From JAKFEW01 sp036675505 (lineage in GTDB: Bacteria; Cyanobacteriota; Sericytochromatia; S15B-MN24; JAQBPE01): a DNA stretch of 64,000 nucleotides. Below are positions 11,126 through 19,210 of this stretch, piece by piece (positions within the stretch are counted from its first letter, which is position 1; every line of letters starts with the position of its first letter). The notes below the pieces were generated by a model. The model was given only the letters and a program-made list of their open reading frames with translations, was not told the DNA's origin and did not search any database. A program made the translations under genes and the position numbers. The stretch is taken from contig JAKFEW010000092.1 in assembly GCA_036675505.1 (NCBI GenBank), positions 1 through 64,000 on the forward strand, read 5' to 3'.

Positions 11126-14100
11126 CTAGCGGTTGCGGTAGTCGGGGATCCGGTACGGGATCTCGGTGTGCTGGTTGAGCCACTCGGCCTGCGCCAGCTC
11201 ACCCCAGGTCAGGTTGCCGCCGAGCAGCGCCTTGATCATGTGGTGCTTGGCGGCCTCGGGCAGGGCGCGGAGCTCGTCGTTGGTGCCGATCATCGGCTCC
11301 TTGAAGCCCAGTGACTTCACGAGGCCCGACACGGCGTCGTCGTCCATCGCCTTCCAGACGTGCTCGTCGGCGTAGGCGCCGGCCTTCGTCAGGAGCTTGG
11401 CGGCCTCGAGGCCTTCCTTCTCGTCGCCGAGGTCGGAAAGCAGATCCGCCACCGCCTTGCGGTCCATGGCGGCCAGCACCGCCTTGGTCTCCTTGCGCTC
11501 GTCGGCCATGCGCAGGATCGTGAGAGCCGCGCGGCGCTCGTCGCCGTTCGCGCTGCCGTCGAGCGCCAGCTTGATCAGGCGGCCCTTCTGCTCGGCCGTC
11601 GCCGCCACCGCGTACTGCGGCGCGGTGCGCAGCAGGTGGAGCACGGCGTCGGAATCGTCCTTGTTCTCAGGGTTCGCGAGGTAGGCGTCGAGGTCACGGC
11701 GCAGGCGCGCGGCGTCACCGCCGTTGTCGGCGGGCTTGGGATCGGCGGGCTTGGGGGCCGGCTTCGCTTCGGCCGGCTTCGGCGCCGCGCCCGTGCGCAG
11801 CTCCGCGGCGTAAGCCCTCACGTCGGCCTCGTCGAGCTTGAAGTCGCCGTTGCGGTCGCCGACCTGGCGGTCGACGAGCACCTGCCGCGTGATCTGGCCG
11901 GCCAGGCCCTTGATCGAGCCGCCGACTTCCAGGGCCTTCTCGATGCGCTCGACGTCGCCCTGATGGAGCTGCGTCCAGCCGTCGCGGCCCGGATCGATGA
12001 AGCCGAAGAGCAACGCGTCGAAGTGCTCGAGCAGCGCGTCGCGGCCCGGGCCCTTCGGCATCTCGGCGATCTTCTCGCGCGAGATGCGGCCGTTGGCATC
12101 CAGGTTGCGGCGCAGCCAGGTGGCGGCGTCCTGGTCGCTGATGCCGACCGACGCGGGCGTCGGTGGCAAGGGCGCGGGGGCCTGGGCGGGCTTCGGCTTG
12201 GGCTTCGGCTTCGTGGGCTTGGGGGCCTGCGCCTCCGCCGGCTTTGCCGGCTTGCCGGCCCCGGCAGGCAGCGTCAGCTCCCAGCCGGCATAGATCAGGT
12301 CCGGGTTGGTCTTGAGGCTCGGGTACTTGTCCTGGTTGAGCGCGATGATCTCCTGGAACCGGTTCGGGTCACCGAGCTGCTCGCGGGCGATCTTCGTGAG
12401 GTAGTCGCCCTTCTGGACGGTGTACTTCTTGCCGGGCTTTGGCGAGGTGTCGGCGGGCGCGGGCGCGGGCGCGGGCACCGGAGCGTCGTCCGTGCCCGCC
12501 GGCCGCGGCTGCGGCGCGGGACGCGTCGGGATCGGCGCGGGCGCCTGGGCGGCACCGCCGTGCCAGTTGCGCAGCGCGGCGAGCTGGCCGGCGAGCTCCT
12601 CGTAGCGCGCGCGGTGGTGCGCGTAGTCGTCGCCGGCCGCGACCTTCTGGGAGACGGCGCGCATCGCGTCGATCAGCTGGGCGCCCCGGCCTTCTTGCTC
12701 GGGCGTGAGGCCGCCGAAATCGGTGTCTTCGATCGCCTTGCGCATGGTCTCGAGGTCTTCCGCCTGGCGCGCGAGGGCCGCGGCCTGGGGATCCTTGGCG
12801 CGCATGTCGCGGCCGCGGGCGGCCCCGGCGGCGATCGCCTCGCGGGCCTTGAGGTTCTGGGCCTCGGCCTGGCCGATCAGCGCCAGCGCCGCGGCACCGG
12901 CCTGAATCGCGGGGTTGGTCTTGCTCGCGATCGGCTCCTGGAAGGTCTGGCGCAGCACGAAGATGTCGTCGCGGAGCGCCGACGCGTCCTCGCCGCGGCC
13001 GATCGCGTCGGCGATCGCCGAGGCCTTGGCGAGGCCGAACGAGACCTCGCGGCGCTCACGCGACGTGCCCTGGTCGATCCGCGCGGCCTTGACCGCGTCG
13101 CCGAGGCCTTCGAGCGCTTCGGCGTTCGCGAGCAGGCGCGAGCGCTCGGCCGCGTAGGCCTCGGGAGCCGCGCCACCCATGATCTGGTCGTCGATGTCGC
13201 GCAGGCGCGCGTGGATCGCGGACTTGCCCTGGGCGATCCGCGCGACGACGTCCGCGCCGGCGTTCACGACCGGCGAGGCGGCCTCGGGCTTGCCCGGCGC
13301 CTTGAGGGATTGGCCGAGCTTGTAGACCTCGGCTTCGATGCGGGCGGGGTCGACGCCGCCGCCCACCACGGCCTCGGCGAGCGCGCCGAGGCGGTCGATC
13401 GTGGCGCCGGCGGCCTTTTCGGCCTCAGGCGAGAGGCCCGTGAGCTTGGCGCCGTCGATCGCCTTCTCGATGCCGACCAGCGACTTGTAGCGCGCGTTCA
13501 GCACCGCGACTTCGCGGGCGAGGGCCGGATCGGGCTTCCTGGCGAGCTTCTTCTCGGCGGCCGTGATGGCCTTGGCGAGCTTGGCCTTCTCGTCTTCGAT
13601 GTAGGCGATCGTCTGGGCGCCGAGGGTCACGCTGGCATGCTTGCCGGCGCCGGCCGGGTCGGCCAGCGTGTGCTTGAGCGCGAACAGCTCGGCGGCGTAC
13701 TTGCCCGGGTCCTCGCCATTGCCGATCTTGCGGCCGATCTCGTGGACGCGCTTCACGGCGCGTCCGACGATCTGCTCCTCGGCGGGCGTGAGCTTCGTGA
13801 GCTTGGCACCCTTGAGCACGTGCTCGACGGCCTCGAGGCCCTTGAGGCGCGCCGCGTCGGCGCCGGGCTTGAGGTCCTGGATGGTCTGGTTCGCGGCGGC
13901 GACCTCGTTGGCCGTGGCGTTGTTCGCCGGCGCATCGGCGAGGTCGTCGCCCACGTCGCCCAGGGCGACATTTTCGGCCGGCGCATTGGCCTGGGGCAGG
14001 ACGCTGTCCAGGGAAGGCAGGTTCACGCCGTCGGGCAGCTGGATGTTGTTGGCGGGCGCCGCGTTGTTCGCGGCGGCGTTGGCGGCGCCCGGCTGGCCGC

Positions 14101-14374
14101 CCAGGTTCGCCGGCGCCGCCGGGTCCTCGCCCGACAGCTCGGCCACGCGCGCCTCGAGCAGCGTGATGCGATCTTCGAGCTCCGCGATCACGGCCTGTAG
14201 CTCGGCGAGGTCGGCGGGGGCGCCCGGGCGCGAGGAGAAGGCTGTCGCGTCGAGCGTGTTCACCGCCGCGTTGTTCACGGGCGCGGCGTTGCGCGTGGCT
14301 GCGAGCGCGGCGTTGTTCGCGGCGACGTTGTTGGTCGCGATGCGCGCGGGACCATTGTTCACCCGGTTGTCCAT
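11126..14374 (-). CDS. Large LysM protein with four unrecognised helical repeats
   Basis: The protein has 1082 residues and a strong GAGGAGGAG site eight bases before the ATG. Residues 1-110 are Asn/Ala-rich (NNVAANNAALAATRN) with a short coiled coil (about 55-80) and no signal peptide. Residues about 175-605 hold four copies of a ~118-residue, all-helical repeat whose cores start near 195, 313, 435 and 555. A Pro-rich linker leads to a LysM domain (650-703, KYTVQKGDYLTKIAREQLGD), which in other proteins binds peptidoglycan or chitin. After another Pro/Lys linker come two EF-hand-like stretches (DANGRISREKI, and DRNGDFKLDEADV near 840-853) and a helical C-terminus. Function is unknown. The next gene upstream on the same strand carries the same repeat. 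Confidence 0.85.
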   Translation of the reverse strand: MDNRVNNGPARIATNNVAANNAALAATRNAAPVNNAAVNTLDATAFSSRPGAPADLAELQAVIAELEDRITLLEARVAELSGEDPAAPANLGGQPGAANAAANNAAPANNIQLPDGVNLPSLDSVLPQANAPAENVALGDVGDDLADAPANNATANEVAAANQTIQDLKPGADAARLKGLEAVEHVLKGAKLTKLTPAEEQIVGRAVKRVHEIGRKIGNGEDPGKYAAELFALKHTLADPAGAGKHASVTLGAQTIAYIEDEKAKLAKAITAAEKKLARKPDPALAREVAVLNARYKSLVGIEKAIDGAKLTGLSPEAEKAAGATIDRLGALAEAVVGGGVDPARIEAEVYKLGQSLKAPGKPEAASPVVNAGADVVARIAQGKSAIHARLRDIDDQIMGGAAPEAYAAERSRLLANAEALEGLGDAVKAARIDQGTSRERREVSFGLAKASAIADAIGRGEDASALRDDIFVLRQTFQEPIASKTNPAIQAGAAALALIGQAEAQNLKAREAIAAGAARGRDMRAKDPQAAALARQAEDLETMRKAIEDTDFGGLTPEQEGRGAQLIDAMRAVSQKVAAGDDYAHHRARYEELAGQLAALRNWHGGAAQAPAPIPTRPAPQPRPAGTDDAPVPAPAPAPADTSPKPGKKYTVQKGDYLTKIAREQLGDPNRFQEIIALNQDKYPSLKTNPDLIYAGWELTLPAGAGKPAKPAEAQAPKPTKPKPKPKPAQAPAPLPPTPASVGISDQDAATWLRRNLDANGRISREKIAEMPKGPGRDALLEHFDALLFGFIDPGRDGWTQLHQGDVERIEKALEVGGSIKGLAGQITRQVLVDRQVGDRNGDFKLDEADVRAYAAELRTGAAPKPAEAKPAPKPADPKPADNGGDAARLRRDLDAYLANPENKDDSDAVLHLLRTAPQYAVAATAEQKGRLIKLALDGSANGDERRAALTILRMADERKETKAVLAAMDRKAVADLLSDLGDEKEGLEAAKLLTKAGAYADEHVWKAMDDDAVSGLVKSLGFKEPMIGTNDELRALPEAAKHHMIKALLGGNLTWGELAQAEWLNQHTEIPYRIPDYRNR

Positions 14375-14424
14375 GACGAACGCTCCTCCTCGATTCAGCC
14401 GCTCAGCAGCCGGGGCCGGCTCAT

Positions 14425-14470
14425 CTTAACTCAGATATAACTTTTCTTTCTTCGGCCCTTACTTGATTTC
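14425..14470 (-). promoter_or_regulatory. AT-rich candidate promoter of the LysM gene
   Basis: This is an AT-rich island in an otherwise G+C-rich region. It includes TTATAT (minus strand, 14440-14435) as a possible -10, about 60 bases before the LysM start. No convincing -35 is seen. Confidence 0.3.
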
Positions 14471-14548
14471 ATACCCAAGGTTCGGCTGGTCGATCACACA
14501 TGGTGAACGAAATCAGCCAAGGGTTTTTTCGACGCGCACCCGGGGCGC

Positions 14549-16183
14549 TCAGGTCAGTTGCCCACCGATCGTCGCCAGCAGATCCAACGCCGAGCGCAGC
14601 GGCCGCGTGTCGCCGCTGGCCGCGGTCAGCCGTACGGCCTGCACGAAGGCGGCGAGCGCTTCGAGCGTGCGCGTCTCGGCGGCCGGATGGACGCGCGCGA
14701 GCGGCAGGCTGCCCAGCACGATGCGAGCCTGCTCGAGCGCCGCGCTGCGGCGCTCGAGATCGGCCTTGCGCGCCAGGCGCGCCGCGGCGTCGAGGTGGCG
14801 ATCGAGGGCCAGGCCGCGCAGCTGATCGTCGATCGATCGCCGCAGGACCGTCACCTGACGCTGCGCCGTGCGGCCGGCCTGCCAGACCTGGTTGGTGGTG
14901 AGGGCCGGCCGCTCGAGCTGCTGGACCAGGTCGCCGAGGGCGTGGCCGAACCCCTCGGCGTCCATGGTGTGGCCGGCCGCGAGCTCCTCGAGCTTGCCGA
15001 ACGTGCGGGCCAGCCCGGCGACCTCGCCGGGGCTCAGGCGGGCCAGGCTCACCTGGTGCACCGCGTCGATCAGCTGGTCGACCTCGCGCAGGCGGGTGTG
15101 GGCGGCGGTCACGTCGGCGCCGGCTTCTTCCTCGGCCGCCGCGGCCTCGGCGCGCGCGAGGCGGGCCAGCGCCGCCTCGCGCCGGGTGCCCAGGCGGTCC
15201 AGCACGGCGAGCGCCGCGGAGATGCGGTCCTCGATCGTCTCGGAGGCGGGGTCGGCGAGCCGCTGGCGGAGGCGGAAGAGGATCGCGCCGAGCTGGCTTC
15301 CCTGGATCTCGCCCAGGTTGCGCGCCACATGGGTCAAATCCGCCAGGTGGCGCACGAGGCCGGCCAGTTCGCTCGGCTTGTAGCGCCCCAGGTCGAGCTC
15401 GAAGACCATGGCGGCCAGCGCGAGGCGCCCGGCCCGCATGGCCGGGTTGGCCTGCACGCGCACGGCCTCCAACGCCTCGAGCGCCGGCGCGAGCGGAAGC
15501 TCCGAGCGCGTCGGCGCGGCGAGGCGCTGCAGCGACTCGAAGATCGCCGATTGACGCGGCGGGTCGAGGAACTGGCCGCCCTCGACGAGGCCCTGCAGCT
15601 CGCGCAGCAAGGCGACGGCGGTGCCTGCGGCCGGCTCGCCCGCGTCGGGCATCGGCAAGGCGCGCGTCACCTCGTTGATCCGCCGCAGCACCATGAGGCC
15701 TAGCTCGAGGGCGTCGCCGCGCTTGCTCGCCGAGGGGCCCGCGCCACGCTCGGCGGCGACCGCCTGGCGCCGCCGCGCAACCGCCAGGAGCAGCCGCTCG
15801 CGCGCCTGCAGGACCGGGTTCTGGACCAGATCCAGGCGCTTGAGCAGCGCCTGGGCGCGCGGGCGGTGGTGGGGCTTCGAGGGCGCGCGCAGGGTGTGGG
15901 TCGCGGCCAGCCGCGCGGCCCGCTGGACGGCGGGCGGCCAGGCGGCGATCGCCTCGGCCGTCACGTCGGCGGCCAGATCCACGAGCAGGTGGTGGTAACG
16001 CCGCGCGGCCGGATCGTCGGGGGCCTGGGCGAGGTAGGCGCGCACCGCCTCGACGGTGGCCTCCCAGAGCGCGATGCGGGGCTCGGGAGCCCAGCGCGAC
16101 GCCACCGCGCGGGCGTAGGCCGCCTGGACGGCCGACGCGATCGCCGTCGCGGCTCCGGGATCCAGGGCCTGTGCATCGGTCAT
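14549..16183 (-). CDS. All-helical protein with the same repeat as the neighbouring LysM protein
   Basis: The protein has 544 residues. The open frame runs back to 17125, antisense to the glycosyltransferase, but the credible start is ATG 16183 (MTDAQALDPGAATAIASAVQ). There is no signal peptide, membrane helix or known motif; Ala, Leu and Arg dominate. Three repeat cores of the LysM-protein type are visible: KPSELAGLVRHLADLTHVA (about 269), SPGEVAGLARTFGKLEELA (about 384) and HPAAETRTLEALAAFVQAV (about 499). They are spaced about 115 residues, and a weaker copy may lie near 175-224. It lies 174 bases upstream of the LysM gene on the same strand, so the two may work together. I do not recognise a family. 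Confidence 0.75.
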   Translation of the reverse strand: MTDAQALDPGAATAIASAVQAAYARAVASRWAPEPRIALWEATVEAVRAYLAQAPDDPAARRYHHLLVDLAADVTAEAIAAWPPAVQRAARLAATHTLRAPSKPHHRPRAQALLKRLDLVQNPVLQARERLLLAVARRRQAVAAERGAGPSASKRGDALELGLMVLRRINEVTRALPMPDAGEPAAGTAVALLRELQGLVEGGQFLDPPRQSAIFESLQRLAAPTRSELPLAPALEALEAVRVQANPAMRAGRLALAAMVFELDLGRYKPSELAGLVRHLADLTHVARNLGEIQGSQLGAILFRLRQRLADPASETIEDRISAALAVLDRLGTRREAALARLARAEAAAAEEEAGADVTAAHTRLREVDQLIDAVHQVSLARLSPGEVAGLARTFGKLEELAAGHTMDAEGFGHALGDLVQQLERPALTTNQVWQAGRTAQRQVTVLRRSIDDQLRGLALDRHLDAAARLARKADLERRSAALEQARIVLGSLPLARVHPAAETRTLEALAAFVQAVRLTAASGDTRPLRSALDLLATIGGQLT

Positions 16184-16249
16184 GGTTCGATCGTAGCGCG
16201 CCCCGGCATCTGTCGCAGGGACCCCCGTCACGCCGCCGCCCGCATGACC

Positions 16250-16258
16250 TGCTAGAAT
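16250..16258 (+). promoter_or_regulatory. Extended -10 promoter of the glycosyltransferase operon
   Basis: TGCTAGAAT fits an extended -10, 39 bases before the ATG at 16298. It is the same box type as at alaS (5440). No -35 is evident. Confidence 0.45.
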
Positions 16259-16297
16259 ACCTCGACAGCGCGTCCGGGCTTTCGAGCGAGGTTTCCC

Positions 16298-17503
16298 ATG
16301 CAGAAGAAGAAGATCATGGTGATTTACGAGACCGCCGGCGGTGGGCACTATGCCGCCGCCAAGGCCATCGAGGCCGCGCTGGCTTCGCTCTACCCGGGGC
16401 TTTTCGACGTCCTGCTGATGCCCGTCCGCACCGCCACCGGCTCGCAGCGCGTGTCGCATTTGATGGACGTCTACAACCACCTGCTCAAGATCAAGCCGTC
16501 CTATTCCAACATGGGCATGCGCGTGCTCAACCGCCTGGACGTCGAGAAGGTGGTGATGCCGCTGCTGCCCAAGGCCGCGAAGAACCTCGAGAAGACGCTC
16601 AAGGACTCCAAGCCCGACATGATCATCTCGGTGTTCAGCGTCGTGAACCATTCGGCGATCCAGGTGCTCAAGAAGCTGGGCTGGTTCGGCAAGGTGCCCT
16701 ACGTCATCTGGTGCACGGATCTCACCAAGGGCTTCCTGCGCAACTGGGCCCACCCCGAGGCCGACCTCACGATCGCCCTGCACGAGCAGGCGCGCGAGCA
16801 GCTCATCGAGTACGGCGTGCCGGATTCCAAGATCCGCGTGCTCTCGGGCCTTCCCGTGAACCAGAAGTTCCTGAACAAGGTGCCGAAGTTCGAGGCCCGC
16901 CAGCAGATCGGCCTCGATCCGACGCGCTTCACGGTCCTCATCTCGATGGGCGGCATGGCAGTGGGCGCGACCTATTACTACGCCCGCGAGCTGGCCCGCA
17001 GCGGCCTGCCCGTCCAGGTGATCGCCGTCTGCGGCAAGAACGAGCGCCTGCGCGTCCGCACCGAGAAGCTCGCGGCCTCGGCCGACATCCCGATCAAGGT
17101 GTACGGCTTCACCGATCAGATGCACCTGCTGATGGACGCATCCGACGTGATGGTGGGCAAGCCGGGCCCCGGCACGATCGCCGAGGCGATCGCCAAGGAG
17201 CTTCCGATGCTGATCGACGCCAAGCGCGAGGCGATGCTCCAGGAGGCCGGCAACCTCGACCTCGTGATCCGCCAGCAGCTCGGCATGGGCATCACGCGCG
17301 AGCGCGGCCTGACGGACCTGGTGCGCACCTACATGGACAACGCCGAGCTCTACCAGCGGACCCAGAACAACCTGCGCAGGGCCAAGAACGACAAGGCCAT
17401 CGAGGAGTTGATCGAGATGGCGCTCTCGAAGCTGCCCGGCGGCCCGCCACAGCGGCCGACGCCGACCACCAGCGCGGACGGCCAGGCGGTCGGCTCGAAA
17501 TGA
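16298..17503 (+). CDS. MGDG-synthase/UgtP-type glycolipid glycosyltransferase (GT28)
   Basis: The protein has 401 residues. The N-terminal domain opens KKIMVIYETAGGGHYAAAKA, the glycine-rich start of MGDG-synthase-like enzymes that glycosylate diacylglycerol at the inner face of the membrane. PYVIWCTDLTKGF and IRVLSGLPVNQKFL lie in the middle. The C-terminal GT-B half has VLISMGGMAVGA and the nucleotide-sugar motif MVGKPGPGTIAEAIAKELPM. Donor sugar and acceptor cannot be fixed from sequence; a processive or murein-type acceptor is possible but less likely. It heads a three-gene run with overlapping stops and starts. Confidence 0.85.
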   Translation: MQKKKIMVIYETAGGGHYAAAKAIEAALASLYPGLFDVLLMPVRTATGSQRVSHLMDVYNHLLKIKPSYSNMGMRVLNRLDVEKVVMPLLPKAAKNLEKTLKDSKPDMIISVFSVVNHSAIQVLKKLGWFGKVPYVIWCTDLTKGFLRNWAHPEADLTIALHEQAREQLIEYGVPDSKIRVLSGLPVNQKFLNKVPKFEARQQIGLDPTRFTVLISMGGMAVGATYYYARELARSGLPVQVIAVCGKNERLRVRTEKLAASADIPIKVYGFTDQMHLLMDASDVMVGKPGPGTIAEAIAKELPMLIDAKREAMLQEAGNLDLVIRQQLGMGITRERGLTDLVRTYMDNAELYQRTQNNLRRAKNDKAIEELIEMALSKLPGGPPQRPTPTTSADGQAVGSK

Positions 17504-18369
17504 GCGAGGTCCGGCCGCCGCGCGACTCGGCGACGGTCCTCTTGCTGCGGGACGAGGCCGAGGGCCTCGAGGTGTTCATGGTGCGCCGGCACCTGAACAG
17601 CGACTTCGTGGGCGGCGCCTACGTGTTCCCCGGCGGCGGCCTCGACCCCACGGACCTCGAGCCTGACCTCCTCGCCCGCCTGGCAGGCGTCGACGACGCG
17701 AAAGCGGCGCGCCTCGACCTCCCCGCGGAGCGCGCGCGTGCCCACTGGGTGGCGGCGATCCGCGAGACCTTCGAGGAGGCCGGCGTCTTGCTCGCCGGCT
17801 ACGGGGCGGGCGAGCCCGCCGCCACGGCGTCGCGGCCCGACCCGCCAGGCCTGGTCTCGATGCGCACGGCGGCCGAGCTCGCACATTGGGGCGAGCGGCG
17901 CGCCGCGCTGCTCGACGGCCGGCTCGGCTGGGCCGCGCTGGTGGCGGCCGACGACCTCAGGCTCGCGGGCGACCAGGTCGGCTACTGGTCGCACTGGGTC
18001 ACGCCCGAAGGGGCTCCCAAGCGCTTCTCGACCCGCTTCTTCGTGGCCGAGGTGCCGGCCGACCAGGAGCCGATGGCCGATGAGCAAGAGGTCGAGGCCG
18101 GCATCTGGATCCGGCCGGTCGACGCGCTGCGCGAGCGCGAGCGCGGCCAGATGACGATGATCTTCCCGACCGTGAAGACGCTCGAGGAGCTGGCCGGCTT
18201 CGCCCGCGCCGCCGACGTGGTGGCTGCCTGCGCCGGCCGCGAGGTGGTAGCGCGGCTGCCCCGCATCGTGCTGCGCGACGGCCAGCCGGCGGTGCTCCTG
18301 CCAGGCGACGAAGGCTACGAGGAGGCCTGTGGCCAGCCGCCGCCGGCCTTCGACCCCAGCCGGATGTGA
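17500..18369 (+). CDS. NUDT19-like Nudix hydrolase
   Basis: The protein has 289 residues and starts at an ATGA overlap with the glycosyltransferase. It opens PRDSATVLLLRDEAEGLEVF and MVRRHLNSDFVGGAYVFPGG. The Nudix box is split: the Gly half (FPGGGLDPTDLE) and the catalytic half (AIRETFEEAGVLL, with REtfEEaG) are separated by about 50 residues, as in NUDT19/RP2p coenzyme A hydrolases. HWVTPEGAPKRFSTRFFVAE is also typical of that group. It may cleave CoA or acyl-CoA, but the substrate is inferred from the family only. The next gene starts within its stop codon. Confidence 0.88.
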   Translation: MSEVRPPRDSATVLLLRDEAEGLEVFMVRRHLNSDFVGGAYVFPGGGLDPTDLEPDLLARLAGVDDAKAARLDLPAERARAHWVAAIRETFEEAGVLLAGYGAGEPAATASRPDPPGLVSMRTAAELAHWGERRAALLDGRLGWAALVAADDLRLAGDQVGYWSHWVTPEGAPKRFSTRFFVAEVPADQEPMADEQEVEAGIWIRPVDALRERERGQMTMIFPTVKTLEELAGFARAADVVAACAGREVVARLPRIVLRDGQPAVLLPGDEGYEEACGQPPPAFDPSRM

Positions 18370-19196
18370 TGGCGGGCCTGGCCGAGGCGATCGCCCCCGG
18401 CGTGCGGCGCTTGCTCGCGCCGAACCCCGGCATGATGACGGGCCCGGGCACCAACACCTGGCTGCTGGGCGAGCGTGAGGTGGTGGTCGTCGATCCGGGC
18501 CCGGACATCCCCGCGCACCTGGACGCGATCCGCGCGGCAGCCGCCTGCGCGCCGATCACCGGCATCTGGCTCACGCACGCGCACCCGGACCACGCCAATG
18601 CCGTCGGCGCCCTCGTGGCCGCCACCGGTGCGACCTACGCGGCCTGGCCGACGCCCGCTCCGACCTACGCCATCCCGAACCTCCCCATCCCGGACCGCCC
18701 GCTGGCGGACGGCGACGTGCTCCACGTAGACGGGGAGCCGTGGCGCGCCGTTCACGCGCCGGGGCATGCCAGCGACCATGTGTGCTTCTTCCGCGAGGGC
18801 GATCGGCTGCTGCTCACGGGCGACGTCGTCGTCGGGCTGGGCACCGTCGTGATCGCGCCGCCGGACGGGGATCTCCGCGCCTACCTCGCGAGCCTGGATC
18901 GTTTGGCCGGCCTGGGCGCGTCGGCGCTCCTGCCCGGGCACGGCGACCCGATCGCCGACCCGGCGGCGAAGATCGCCGAGTACCAGGCCCACCGCCTGGC
19001 GCGCGAAGCCCAGGTCGTCGACCGGCTCGGCCGCGGGCTCGACACGATCGGGGCCATCGTCGCGGACATTTACAAGGACCTGGACCCGAAGGTCCACCGC
19101 ATCGCGGCGCGGCAGGTGCACGGGCATTTGTTGAAGCTCGCCGCCGATGGGCGAGCGCGCGAGGCCGACGGCCGTTGGGTGCCTGAGCAGGCTTGA
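18369..19196 (+). CDS. LACTB2-like metallo-beta-lactamase-fold hydrolase
   Basis: The protein has 275 residues and starts at a TGATG overlap with the Nudix gene. The metal-binding motif is H70-A-H72-P-D-H75 (WLTHAHPDHANAVG). A later His is in HAPGHASDHVCFF, the Asp in LLLTGDVVVG, and a final His in LLPGHGDPI. A C-terminal winged-helix region (about 215-275, KVHRIAARQVHGHLLKLAADG) matches the LACTB2/BLACT_WH arrangement, whose human member is an endoribonuclease. It is probably a two-metal cytoplasmic hydrolase with unknown substrate. Tight coupling with a Nudix gene is common in bacteria. Confidence 0.88.
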   Translation: MAGLAEAIAPGVRRLLAPNPGMMTGPGTNTWLLGEREVVVVDPGPDIPAHLDAIRAAAACAPITGIWLTHAHPDHANAVGALVAATGATYAAWPTPAPTYAIPNLPIPDRPLADGDVLHVDGEPWRAVHAPGHASDHVCFFREGDRLLLTGDVVVGLGTVVIAPPDGDLRAYLASLDRLAGLGASALLPGHGDPIADPAAKIAEYQAHRLAREAQVVDRLGRGLDTIGAIVADIYKDLDPKVHRIAARQVHGHLLKLAADGRAREADGRWVPEQA

Positions 19197-19210
19197 AGGC
19201 TCACGCCCGG

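Noticed and set aside
11360..14200. 946-codon open frame antisense to the LysM gene
   Set aside because: Composition is Arg/Leu/Gly-heavy and lacks motifs; the minus-strand frame has LysM, repeats and a strong SD.
14549..17125. 858-residue protein as one gene
   Set aside because: The part beyond 16183 lies antisense to the glycosyltransferase, which has its own promoter-like box and SD; the internal ATG at 16183 gives a natural N-terminus.
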